A stretch of 42,549 nt of DNA from Ruminococcus flavefaciens (GTDB taxonomy: Bacteria > Bacillota > Clostridia > Oscillospirales > Ruminococcaceae). Below the pieces are notes generated by a model. The model was not told where the DNA came from, searched no databases, and saw nothing but the letters and a program-made list of their open reading frames with translations. The stretch covers positions 306,784-349,332 of the forward strand of contig SVNH01000001.1 of the NCBI GenBank assembly GCA_015067005.1, in the 5' to 3' direction. How positions within the stretch are numbered: position 1 is the first letter of the stretch; every line of letters starts with the position of its first letter. Positions 1 through 7,225 of this stretch are shown piece by piece. The position numbers and the translations under genes were made by a program.

Positions 1-2
1 AT

Positions 3-1022
3 ATGGGACTAATATCGTTGAGATGCCCCAGCTGCGGTGCTGAGGTAGTATTCAGCGGCAAAGTGATAGGAAATTGCCCTTACTGCGATTCTCAGCTGCA
101 ATTTGATGATCTGGCTGATAAAAACGAGCTTGAAAAACTCAAAGCAGAGAATTATGAATATGAGCGTCAGGAAGCGAACGAGCAGGTATACAAAAAAAGG
201 CTGAAAAGCTTAAAGTCAGTAATGACTTTTGCATTTGCTGTGCTTGCTGTGACGACTATTATCGGATTTCTTCTTGTTCTGTTCGGAAAGCCGAATGCCG
301 GGGTGCTGCTGGTGCTTTTGGCACTTTTGGGATTCATTATAATCCCTCCCGTCGGCGGAGCAAACTATCCATTTTTCGATGACAAAAAGGGAGTTATGGT
401 AAACGGAGGGGCAAAACGTTTTCTGAAGATAATCACTTTCTATGGCATAAGTATTGTGGTATTGACAGCTTCGATGTTTTCCGGAGCAGTAATAGCTAAT
501 GCAATGGGCTATGAAAGCAAAAGCTCAAAAAAATCAGCCGCGGAAGCTAAGGATTCTACTGATGATACCGACACTCTTGCTGAGGAATGGATGTATACCA
601 ACTTCTCGACTGATGACGATGATCTGCTCCATTACTATGAATGGCAGTGTCCTGGTGAAGTATGGGAAAAGGATAAGGACAGCAAGGATACTGTTCTGAT
701 GATAGAGCGTCAGAGGGCGCTCGCAAAGAACCTCCTTGAAAAGCATGATGTAAAGGTAGTCAAGGTCGAAAAGCTTGATGAGATGAATGATGCTGAGATT
801 CGCGGTGCTGAGGCTTATTTTGACGACCGTTTCGACTGTTCAGTAACTGCGGTGCAGGGATATCAGTATCATGTTCAGGTGGAAGTCAGATACAGTAAGG
901 ATGACGATGATACCAACAGAACAGACAGTGCGATATGTGTCGTTAAGCTTAAAGACGATGGCTGGAAGGTGATTCCTGATAGTGCAGGTAATCTCAGCTA
1001 TTATGAAAAAAGCACAAAGTGA
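3..1022 (+). CDS. Zinc-ribbon membrane protein, function unknown
   Basis: Seen: 339 residues read from the ATG at base 3. The N-terminus has two CxxC pairs (C8/C11 and C25/C28), the layout of a small zinc ribbon, then a charged helix. Hydrophobic segments lie at about 74-95, 99-119 and 141-170. The C-terminal 165 residues are acidic, soluble-looking and presumably outside the membrane. Only two bases precede the start, so no ribosome site is visible and the true start could lie outside the window. Ribbon-plus-membrane-segments is a common layout for small envelope proteins of Clostridia, but no named family is recognised and no function is assigned. Confidence 0.75.
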   Translation: MGLISLRCPSCGAEVVFSGKVIGNCPYCDSQLQFDDLADKNELEKLKAENYEYERQEANEQVYKKRLKSLKSVMTFAFAVLAVTTIIGFLLVLFGKPNAGVLLVLLALLGFIIIPPVGGANYPFFDDKKGVMVNGGAKRFLKIITFYGISIVVLTASMFSGAVIANAMGYESKSSKKSAAEAKDSTDDTDTLAEEWMYTNFSTDDDDLLHYYEWQCPGEVWEKDKDSKDTVLMIERQRALAKNLLEKHDVKVVKVEKLDEMNDAEIRGAEAYFDDRFDCSVTAVQGYQYHVQVEVRYSKDDDDTNRTDSAICVVKLKDDGWKVIPDSAGNLSYYEKSTK

Positions 1023-1150
1023 TAACAGTCAAGCTGATATGTCTGAATTTGCAGCAATAACGCTCTTCGGATCTTTTGTCTGGAAATAGGGTACTTATCA
1101 AGTATTATGAATTATAAAGAATCAAAAATATCAAATAGGAGGACATTATT

Positions 1151-2332
1151 ATGTCAAATGAAATGCAGTTAAAGTATGGTTGTAATCCGAATCAGAAGCC
1201 TTCAAGAGTATACATGGCTGACGGCAGTGAGCTTCCTATCGAAGTTCTTTGCGGCAGACCTGGTTATATCAATCTTCTTGATGCGCTCAACGGCTGGCAG
1301 CTCGTAAAGGAACTCAAGGCTGCAACAGGAGTATGTGCAGCAACATCCTTCAAGCACGTTTCACCTGCCGGCGCTGCTATCGGCAGACCTCTCAGCGATG
1401 ATCTGAAGAAGATCTACTGGGTAGACGACCTCGGTGAACTTTCACCGCTTGCAAGTGCCTATGCAAGAGCAAGAGGCGCTGACAGAATGTCCTCTTACGG
1501 CGATTTTATCGCACTTTCAGACAAGGTAGATGTATGCACAGCGAAGATGATACAGCGTGAGGTCTCAGACGGCGTTATCGCTCCTGATTATGATCCGGAG
1601 GCGCTTGAGATACTCAAGTCCAAGAGAAAGGGAACTTACTGCATCCTTAAAATCGACGAGAACTATAAGCCTGCACCTATCGAAACAAAGCAGGTCTACG
1701 GCGTTTCCTTCGAGCAGGGACGCAATGAGCTCGATATCAACCGCGATCTCCTTTCAAACATCGTAACAGATAACAAGAACATTCCTGATGATAAGAAGGA
1801 TGATCTTCTCATCTCACTTATCACACTCAAATATACACAGTCCAATTCCGTATGCTATGTCAAGGACGGTCAGGCTATCGGTATCGGAGCAGGTCAGCAG
1901 TCAAGAATACACTGCACAAGACTTGCAGGTCAGAAGGCTGATAACTGGTGGCTGAGACAGTCTCCGCAGGTAATGGGACTTCAGTTTGTTGACGACATCC
2001 GCCGTGCTGACCGTGATAACGCTATCGACGTTTATATCGGCGATGAGTACGAGGACGTTCTCCGTGAGGGCGAGTGGCAGCGTATCTTCAAGGTAAAGCC
2101 CGCTGTATTCACAGTTGAGGAAAAGAAGGCATGGCTTGCCAAGAATACAGGTGTATGTCTCGGTTCGGACGCTTTCTTCCCATTCGGCGACAACATCGAG
2201 AGAGCTAAGAAGTCAGGCGTTGAGTACATTGCAGAGCCGGGCGGTTCTATCCGTGATGACAACGTTATCGAGACCTGCAATAAGTACAATATCGCTATGG
2301 CATTTACAGGCATTCGTCTGTTCCACCATTAA
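1151..2332 (+). CDS. Stand-alone AICAR formyltransferase (PurH C-terminal-type)
   Basis: Catalyses transfer of a formyl group from 10-formyl-tetrahydrofolate to AICAR, giving FAICAR, the penultimate step of IMP synthesis. The 393 residues correspond to the transformylase half of PurH only. The KYGCNPNQ start motif, FKHVSPAG with the catalytic-type Lys68-His69 pair, and the C-terminal PGGSIRDDNVIE and FTGIRLFHH blocks are all present. The N-terminal MGS-like IMP cyclohydrolase domain of bifunctional PurH (about 520 residues) is absent, so ring closure needs a separate enzyme elsewhere. The start is supported by AGGAGG about nine bases upstream. purD lies 2.4 kb downstream on the same strand. 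Confidence 0.93.
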   Translation: MSNEMQLKYGCNPNQKPSRVYMADGSELPIEVLCGRPGYINLLDALNGWQLVKELKAATGVCAATSFKHVSPAGAAIGRPLSDDLKKIYWVDDLGELSPLASAYARARGADRMSSYGDFIALSDKVDVCTAKMIQREVSDGVIAPDYDPEALEILKSKRKGTYCILKIDENYKPAPIETKQVYGVSFEQGRNELDINRDLLSNIVTDNKNIPDDKKDDLLISLITLKYTQSNSVCYVKDGQAIGIGAGQQSRIHCTRLAGQKADNWWLRQSPQVMGLQFVDDIRRADRDNAIDVYIGDEYEDVLREGEWQRIFKVKPAVFTVEEKKAWLAKNTGVCLGSDAFFPFGDNIERAKKSGVEYIAEPGGSIRDDNVIETCNKYNIAMAFTGIRLFHH

Positions 2333-2339
2333 GCATTAT

Positions 2340-2362
2340 GACGGCGGAGTTTCTCCGCCGTC
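2340..2362 (+). terminator. Perfect GC-rich hairpin after the AICAR transformylase
   Basis: Ten-base perfect stem (2340-2349 with 2353-2362), three-T loop, starting seven bases after the stop codon. No T-run follows, so it may stabilise the upstream mRNA or only partly terminate rather than act as a full intrinsic terminator. Confidence 0.5.
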
Positions 2363-2394
2363 ACGATAATATAAGTATAGAGGTAGATCTGATA

Positions 2395-3033
2395 ATGAAA
2401 ATCAATAAAATAGCAGCATTTGCACTTTGTCTCACTATGCTTGCAGTCACAGGCTGTTCAGGCAAAAGTGAAAGCGAAAGCGGAAGCAGCAGGAGCAGCA
2501 GTACAACTTCGGCGGCTTCGGTTCAGACAAGTACAGCTTCATCATCAGCAGCAGAGACTTCAAAGTCTGCTGAGACACCTTCGGCTGCAAGTGTAGAAGG
2601 TGAGTATTCAGTTGCAGTGAAGGGCGATAAGCTTTGCAGATTCAAGGCAGATAGTTCTGTCTGGGATGCAGCTATGGTCAAGAGCGTTGAGTGCCTTCTC
2701 AATATGAAAACGGACAGCGGCGCAGTTGATGTTGTGTGGAATCCGGCTGTTGAAGATCTGAAAAAGACAGTCAAGGAAAGAGAAAAAGGCTATAAAAGTG
2801 CCAGCGGTATTGATCCTTCATCGGTCAAGAGCGATATAGTAAAATGCAACGGCATTGATGCCGGCTGGATATGCTATACCCGTACTCAGGGCGGAGAAAG
2901 TACCGTTTGGAGTATGTATATGTTCCCTGACAGTGAGGGTACGATAGTCTTTAATTTCAGCGCAGATGCGGATAAGTATGAAAAATGCGTTCCGGAATTT
3001 GAAAAGATACTGAACACTGTGACAATAGGCTGA
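2395..3033 (+). CDS. Small lipoprotein, function unknown
   Basis: Seen: 212 residues starting MKINKIAAFALCLTMLAVTG followed by Cys, a clear type II signal peptide with lipobox VTGC. A Ser/Thr/Ala-rich linker of about 40 residues follows, then a globular domain of about 150 residues. The reading frame is open from 2338, but that would read through the 2340-2362 hairpin. The ATG at 2395, after an AGAGGTAG ribosome site, gives a proper signal peptide and is preferred. The signal peptide closely resembles that of the next gene, and both proteins look like surface-anchored substrate- or stress-related lipoproteins of unknown role. The C-terminal domain has no motif I can name. Confidence 0.82.
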   Translation: MKINKIAAFALCLTMLAVTGCSGKSESESGSSRSSSTTSAASVQTSTASSSAAETSKSAETPSAASVEGEYSVAVKGDKLCRFKADSSVWDAAMVKSVECLLNMKTDSGAVDVVWNPAVEDLKKTVKEREKGYKSASGIDPSSVKSDIVKCNGIDAGWICYTRTQGGESTVWSMYMFPDSEGTIVFNFSADADKYEKCVPEFEKILNTVTIG

Positions 3034-3057
3034 GATGATATAGGGGGAAACTGAATA

Positions 3058-4686
3058 ATGAAGATCAGAAGAGCGATCGCATTTGTACTTTGTCTTGCAG
3101 TGCTTTCGGTAACAGGCTGTTCAAAGAATGCTGACAGCAGCAAAACAAGTACAGGCACGACCGCCGCAGTGGTTACAGACAGCGCCGGGGACGGTACAAA
3201 GGCGGAAAGCCGTACTGAACCTGCTACCGCAGCTGTTCCGGCAGAGGTTCCTGCCGGCAGAAAAGGCTATCAGACCCCTTTTTACAGCTTTGATGTTGAT
3301 GAAGGTCTAACTGTATCGAATACAACAGACAAGGATGACGGTGTCTGGGAGTATACATTTTCAGGCGGAGATTTCCTTGAATTGGAAATACAGGGCGCAT
3401 ATAACGAAGCACTTACCCCTGTTGCTGCCGTGAAATATGATACCGAAGACTTTGATGAAAAAGATAATATCAGCGACTTTGAATTGGAGGTCATTGAGAA
3501 TGCTCCCTATGAATGTGCAGCTTATTTTTACACAGATGAAAGAGACACTGATTCAAAGGGCAACAGATTCTGCTGCTATCAAATGGCTTATCAGTCGGTA
3601 GCCTTTACAATAGAGGCGTCATATTCTCCGGAGAACGAGGAAAAGGTCAGGGAAGAGCTTGGCAGGATAATCAGCTCGGTAAGGTATATCTCCGATAAGA
3701 TGCTCCCGACAGAGCCGCAGGATTATGATACCCCATACCTGACTCTGCATTATGATCCTAAGTGGGCAGTATCAAGGGATAAAAAGGAAGATCTTGCAAA
3801 TGGTGCTCTTGTGGACGTCAAATTCTGTTACGCTCAAACTGATGATCCGCAGAAGTATCTGTTCCCGAATATGACACTGAGAGTTGAAAATAACGGCGGC
3901 AAGGAGAACGCTTTTGAATTAGCCGGAAATCAGTATAAGAACAATAGCAAATCAAAGATGCTTACGGACGTAAAGATGAACGAGGATGAGATACTCGGTC
4001 ACAAGGCTGAACTGGTATCGTCGATAATGGGAAAAGAGGACAAAGCGCCGGAAGACCGTTTTTGCCTGAAGACATGGTATTTTGACTGTAATGGCATGGT
4101 ATATATCATCTCGGTTTCAGGACATCTTGATTCCGAAAGCGATCAGCAGGACATTGATGAGCTTCTGAGCGGTCTTACTATAAAGGAACTTTCAGATGAG
4201 GAGATCGCAGCTGATATGCAGAGGCGTGAGGATGCCCGTTATACAGCTTATACTTTCAGAGGTGCTTCGTTTGAAGTGGATTCGCGCCTTAAAGCGAAAG
4301 AATTTGATGATACAAAAAGAAATATACACTTTGATAATTATGGAAATGACCTTTATATATACTTCTGGGAGAACGATAAGGCTGAAGACAGGATAGAGTT
4401 TGATTCCGAATCTGTAAAAAGCGGCTTTGAAGACAAAAAAGCAGAAAGAAAAGCCAGCCTCAAAACAAGCAGGGAACACATCGGCGGATATGAACTGAAG
4501 CTCCTTTCATACATAGAACCAGCAAATTACAGTCATTCCAGTGATGAAAGAATAAAGAAATACTATTATAATAATGGCAATGATCTCTGGGTATTTGAAT
4601 TTGATTGCTATGAAGGTAAGGAAAGCGAATCTGATGAGATCATAAAGGCATTTTTCGAGTCTCTGAAATTCGGAGAAGCACAATAA
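3058..4686 (+). CDS. Lipoprotein, function unknown (similar signal peptide to its neighbour)
   Basis: 542 residues with a type II signal peptide (MKIRRAIAFVLCLAVLSVTG then Cys; lipobox VTGC), a Ser/Thr/Ala linker to about residue 60, then three regions that look like related alpha/beta modules of about 150 residues. The evidence for modules is recurring patterns such as LTLHYDPKWAVS near 225 and FRGASFEVDSRL near 400. This repeat is judged by eye only. It lies 24 bases after the previous lipoprotein and 20 bases before purD, so the three are probably co-transcribed. GGGGGA sits ahead of the ATG. No enzymatic motif is visible. Confidence 0.82.
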   Translation: MKIRRAIAFVLCLAVLSVTGCSKNADSSKTSTGTTAAVVTDSAGDGTKAESRTEPATAAVPAEVPAGRKGYQTPFYSFDVDEGLTVSNTTDKDDGVWEYTFSGGDFLELEIQGAYNEALTPVAAVKYDTEDFDEKDNISDFELEVIENAPYECAAYFYTDERDTDSKGNRFCCYQMAYQSVAFTIEASYSPENEEKVREELGRIISSVRYISDKMLPTEPQDYDTPYLTLHYDPKWAVSRDKKEDLANGALVDVKFCYAQTDDPQKYLFPNMTLRVENNGGKENAFELAGNQYKNNSKSKMLTDVKMNEDEILGHKAELVSSIMGKEDKAPEDRFCLKTWYFDCNGMVYIISVSGHLDSESDQQDIDELLSGLTIKELSDEEIAADMQRREDARYTAYTFRGASFEVDSRLKAKEFDDTKRNIHFDNYGNDLYIYFWENDKAEDRIEFDSESVKSGFEDKKAERKASLKTSREHIGGYELKLLSYIEPANYSHSSDERIKKYYYNNGNDLWVFEFDCYEGKESESDEIIKAFFESLKFGEAQ

Positions 4687-4706
4687 ATAACTACGGAGGA
4701 AAAACA

Positions 4707-5993
4707 ATGAAAAACGTATTAGTAGTCGGCGGAGGCGGAAGAGAACACGCCATTATCATGAAGCTTGCAGAAAGTCCGAAGGTAGGCAAGATATACTGCA
4801 CCCCAGGAAACGGCGGAATATCCAAGTTCGCTGAATGCTTCAATGTTGCCGCAACAGACATTGAGGGCGTTGTTAAGCTTGCAAACAGACTTCAGCCTGA
4901 TATGGTAGTAGTTGCTCCTGATGATCCGCTCGTTCTCGGAATGGTCGATGCTCTTCAGTCCGAAGGCTTCATGACATTTGGACCTAAGGCAAATGCGGCT
5001 ATAATTGAGGGCTCAAAGGTGTTCTCAAAGGAGCTCATGAAGAAGTATAATATCCCGACTGCATTCTATGAGGTGTTCACCGATTCAGAAAAGGCGATCG
5101 CTTACCTTAAAAAGCAGAACAGCTATCCGGCAGTTATAAAGGCGGATGGTCTTGCACTCGGAAAGGGCGTTATCATTGCTCAGAATGAGGAGGAAGCAGT
5201 TGCAGCTGTTCACGAAATGATAGATGAACTCAAGTTCGGAAAGAGCTCGGCACGTATCGTTATCGAGGAATTTCTTACAGGTCCTGAGGTGTCTGTTCTT
5301 TCGTTCACAGACGGTAAAACTCTCGTTCCTATGATCTCTTCTATGGATCATAAACGTGCGCTCGACGGCGATAAGGGACTCAATACCGGCGGTATGGGTA
5401 CTCTCTCTCCGAATCCTTACTATACAGAAGAGGTTGCAAAGGAATGTATGGAGAAGATATTCATTCCTACTATGAAGGCTATGAACTCCGAGGGACGTAC
5501 ATTTGAGGGATGTCTCTATTTCGGACTTATGATAACCCCTAAGGGACCTAAGGTGATCGAATACAACTGCCGTTTCGGCGATCCTGAAACACAGGTCGTA
5601 CTTCCTATGCTTGATGCCGATCTTTACGAGATATTTGAGGCTGTTTACAATCACACACTTGCTGATGTGGATATAAAGTGGCATAATGGAAGCTGTGCCT
5701 GTGTGGTAATGGCAAGCGGCGGCTATCCTGAAAGCTACCCGAAGGGCATTGAGATGAACGGCTTCGATGACAAGGGACAGATCGAGGGCTGCTTCGTATA
5801 CCATGCAGGAACTAAGCTCAGCGATGACGGAAAATTCCTCACAAACGGCGGACGTGTCATCGGCGTTACTGCTAAGGGCAGCGATCTTCAGGCTGCACTT
5901 GACAGAGCCTATGAGGGAGTTTCAAAGATAAGCTTTGAGGGAGCTCATTACAGAAAAGACATCGGTCAGAGAGCACTCAAGGCACTTGGATAA
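4707..5993 (+). CDS. purD: Phosphoribosylamine-glycine ligase (GAR synthetase)
   Basis: Joins glycine to 5-phosphoribosylamine using ATP, the second step of de novo purine synthesis. The 428-residue length is typical. Recognisable blocks are MKNVLVVGGGGREHAI at the N-terminus, GLALGKGV in the ATP-grasp region, DHKRALDGDKGLNTGGMGT in the middle and EYNCRFGDPETQ at the metal site. The ribosome site GGAGG is well placed. The gene follows the two lipoprotein genes closely, and a small membrane-protein gene follows by 12 bases. Confidence 0.96.
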   Translation: MKNVLVVGGGGREHAIIMKLAESPKVGKIYCTPGNGGISKFAECFNVAATDIEGVVKLANRLQPDMVVVAPDDPLVLGMVDALQSEGFMTFGPKANAAIIEGSKVFSKELMKKYNIPTAFYEVFTDSEKAIAYLKKQNSYPAVIKADGLALGKGVIIAQNEEEAVAAVHEMIDELKFGKSSARIVIEEFLTGPEVSVLSFTDGKTLVPMISSMDHKRALDGDKGLNTGGMGTLSPNPYYTEEVAKECMEKIFIPTMKAMNSEGRTFEGCLYFGLMITPKGPKVIEYNCRFGDPETQVVLPMLDADLYEIFEAVYNHTLADVDIKWHNGSCACVVMASGGYPESYPKGIEMNGFDDKGQIEGCFVYHAGTKLSDDGKFLTNGGRVIGVTAKGSDLQAALDRAYEGVSKISFEGAHYRKDIGQRALKALG

Positions 5994-6005
5994 GGGTGGA
6001 CGGAA

Positions 6006-6710
6006 ATGCAGAAAAAGCTTTCACTCGGATTGCTGTTCGGACTTATAGGCAATGCACTATTTATACTCTTTGCGATCCTTGCTTACTGGTATTACCTTAT
6101 ATTTGATCCTTACAGCACATTCTGCAAAGTTCTTGAGCATACCACATATGCGGCTCTGTTCAGCGGATTTATCGCACTTGCGGTCTCGGACGTGCTTCTG
6201 TGTATTACAGTTCGTATGAGACTGCCTTTCAAGATAGCTTACACGGTATACATTCTGATGGAAGCTCTTGTGATGTATTGTGAGCTCAATATGTACAAGG
6301 TAATGGACTATTATGATCCATATTCGCTGAAGCTGATGATGCTCCATGCACTGATTTCAGCAGTGGTGTGCTTCACTTTCGTATATCTTGATCCGTATAA
6401 GACACCGTATGAGGTTGCGGTCATATTATGTATCGGCGTGATACTTGGCGGAATGTTCGGAAATATAATCGGTATCAGACTGTATTTCAGCGTTCTTGCA
6501 AATGCGATAGCTTATACAGGACTTTTCATTGCGATAATCAGGATGCGTAAGCGCGAGATAATCGAGATAGACTGCTACGGCGATAGTGCGCGTGTAGCAG
6601 AATACAAGAGCGTTATATATGAAGAGGAAACAGATGAGGACACCGATGAAGACGCAGAAGCACCTGCATCTGAGACCGATAAGCCGGACGATAAGAAGTC
6701 AGGTAATTGA
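6006..6710 (+). CDS. Integral membrane protein, function unknown
   Basis: 234 residues with about six hydrophobic segments (roughly 7-30, 45-70, 75-95, 107-127, 135-155 and 158-178), then a short basic stretch (RMRKRE) and a strongly acidic cytoplasmic-type tail from about 200 to the end. The ribosome site (GGTGGACGG) lies directly before the ATG, 12 bases after purD, so it belongs to the same transcript and is its last gene before the strong terminator at 6753. I do not recognise a family. Confidence 0.75.
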   Translation: MQKKLSLGLLFGLIGNALFILFAILAYWYYLIFDPYSTFCKVLEHTTYAALFSGFIALAVSDVLLCITVRMRLPFKIAYTVYILMEALVMYCELNMYKVMDYYDPYSLKLMMLHALISAVVCFTFVYLDPYKTPYEVAVILCIGVILGGMFGNIIGIRLYFSVLANAIAYTGLFIAIIRMRKREIIEIDCYGDSARVAEYKSVIYEEETDEDTDEDAEAPASETDKPDDKKSGN

Positions 6711-6752
6711 TATTCGACAGCGTCAGACGGCATTCTTTAACGAAATAGCTGG

Positions 6753-6790
6753 TTACCGAGCCTGAGAGTAAGGGCTCGGTAATTTTTTTT
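6753..6790 (+). terminator. Strong intrinsic terminator of the purine/lipoprotein run
   Basis: Perfect 10-base stem TTACCGAGCC / GGCTCGGTAA (6753-6762 with 6773-6782), ten-base loop, followed at once by eight T. Confidence 0.93.
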
Positions 6791-7037
6791 GCTGTGATCC
6801 TGCCGGCGGAGTTCAAGCAGTCATTTATTGCTATTGTTTTGCATATACGCTCATATAGTTAATACTGACTGCATTGCACGGAAAAAATGTGTATCAAAAA
6901 CGAAAGATTGCCGGATCCTTAACAATTATGATTTAAATTGCTATGGAATTTATGACAAAAAAATCAATAACAATTTGTTGTTTTCTCCAAAAAAATTAAA
7001 ATCGGTATAATTTTTAAGGTGAATTTTTGAGAAAGTG

Positions 7038-7066
7038 TTGATTTTTTATGGCATATCAGGTATAAT
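7038..7066 (+). promoter_or_regulatory. Sigma-A-type promoter for the repeat-protein gene
   Basis: TTGATT at 7038-7043 and TATAAT at 7061-7066 with exactly 17 bases between. Transcription would start near 7073, giving a 5' leader of about 150 bases. Confidence 0.75.
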
Positions 7067-7171
7067 ATATATGTGTAATTTTGTTTCTGATCTGTGCCGG
7101 ATCTGAAAATCCTCTCTTGCGTATTTATTGTAAAAGGCATATTCATCAGGAACTTTCTGGGAAATCGGCTG

Positions 7172-7219
7172 CGTCTCTGCCGTAAAGAGACGACCGCAAT
7201 CAGTTGATGCGGTCAGGAG
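7172..7219 (+). promoter_or_regulatory. Two abutting leader hairpins ending at the ribosome site
   Basis: Stem CGTCTCT/AGAGACG (7172-7178 with 7186-7192) is followed directly by GACCGCA/TGCGGTC (7192-7198 with 7208-7214), sharing base 7192. The AGGAG ribosome site (7215-7219) begins right after the second stem. The arrangement suggests control of ribosome access or mRNA stability, but no known element is recognised. Confidence 0.45.
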
Positions 7220-7225
7220 ATCATT

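Larger units (their letters stand above)
6791..7225. other. Gene-free spacer with promoter and structured leader
   Basis: No convincing gene: the short frames here lack ribosome sites. The left 240 bases are AT-rich and featureless to me. The right part contains the promoter at 7038-7066 and the paired hairpins at 7172-7214, listed separately. Confidence 0.6.

Noticed and set aside
2340..2362. Riboswitch ahead of the first lipoprotein
   Set aside because: It is a single simple hairpin with no conserved core, more consistent with a 3' end structure.
5085..5804. 239-codon minus-strand frame inside purD
   Set aside because: Antisense to a clear purD with codon-shadow composition and no ribosome site.
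6828..7010. 60-codon frame in the spacer before the repeat protein
   Set aside because: No ribosome site or promoter; AT-rich chance frame.
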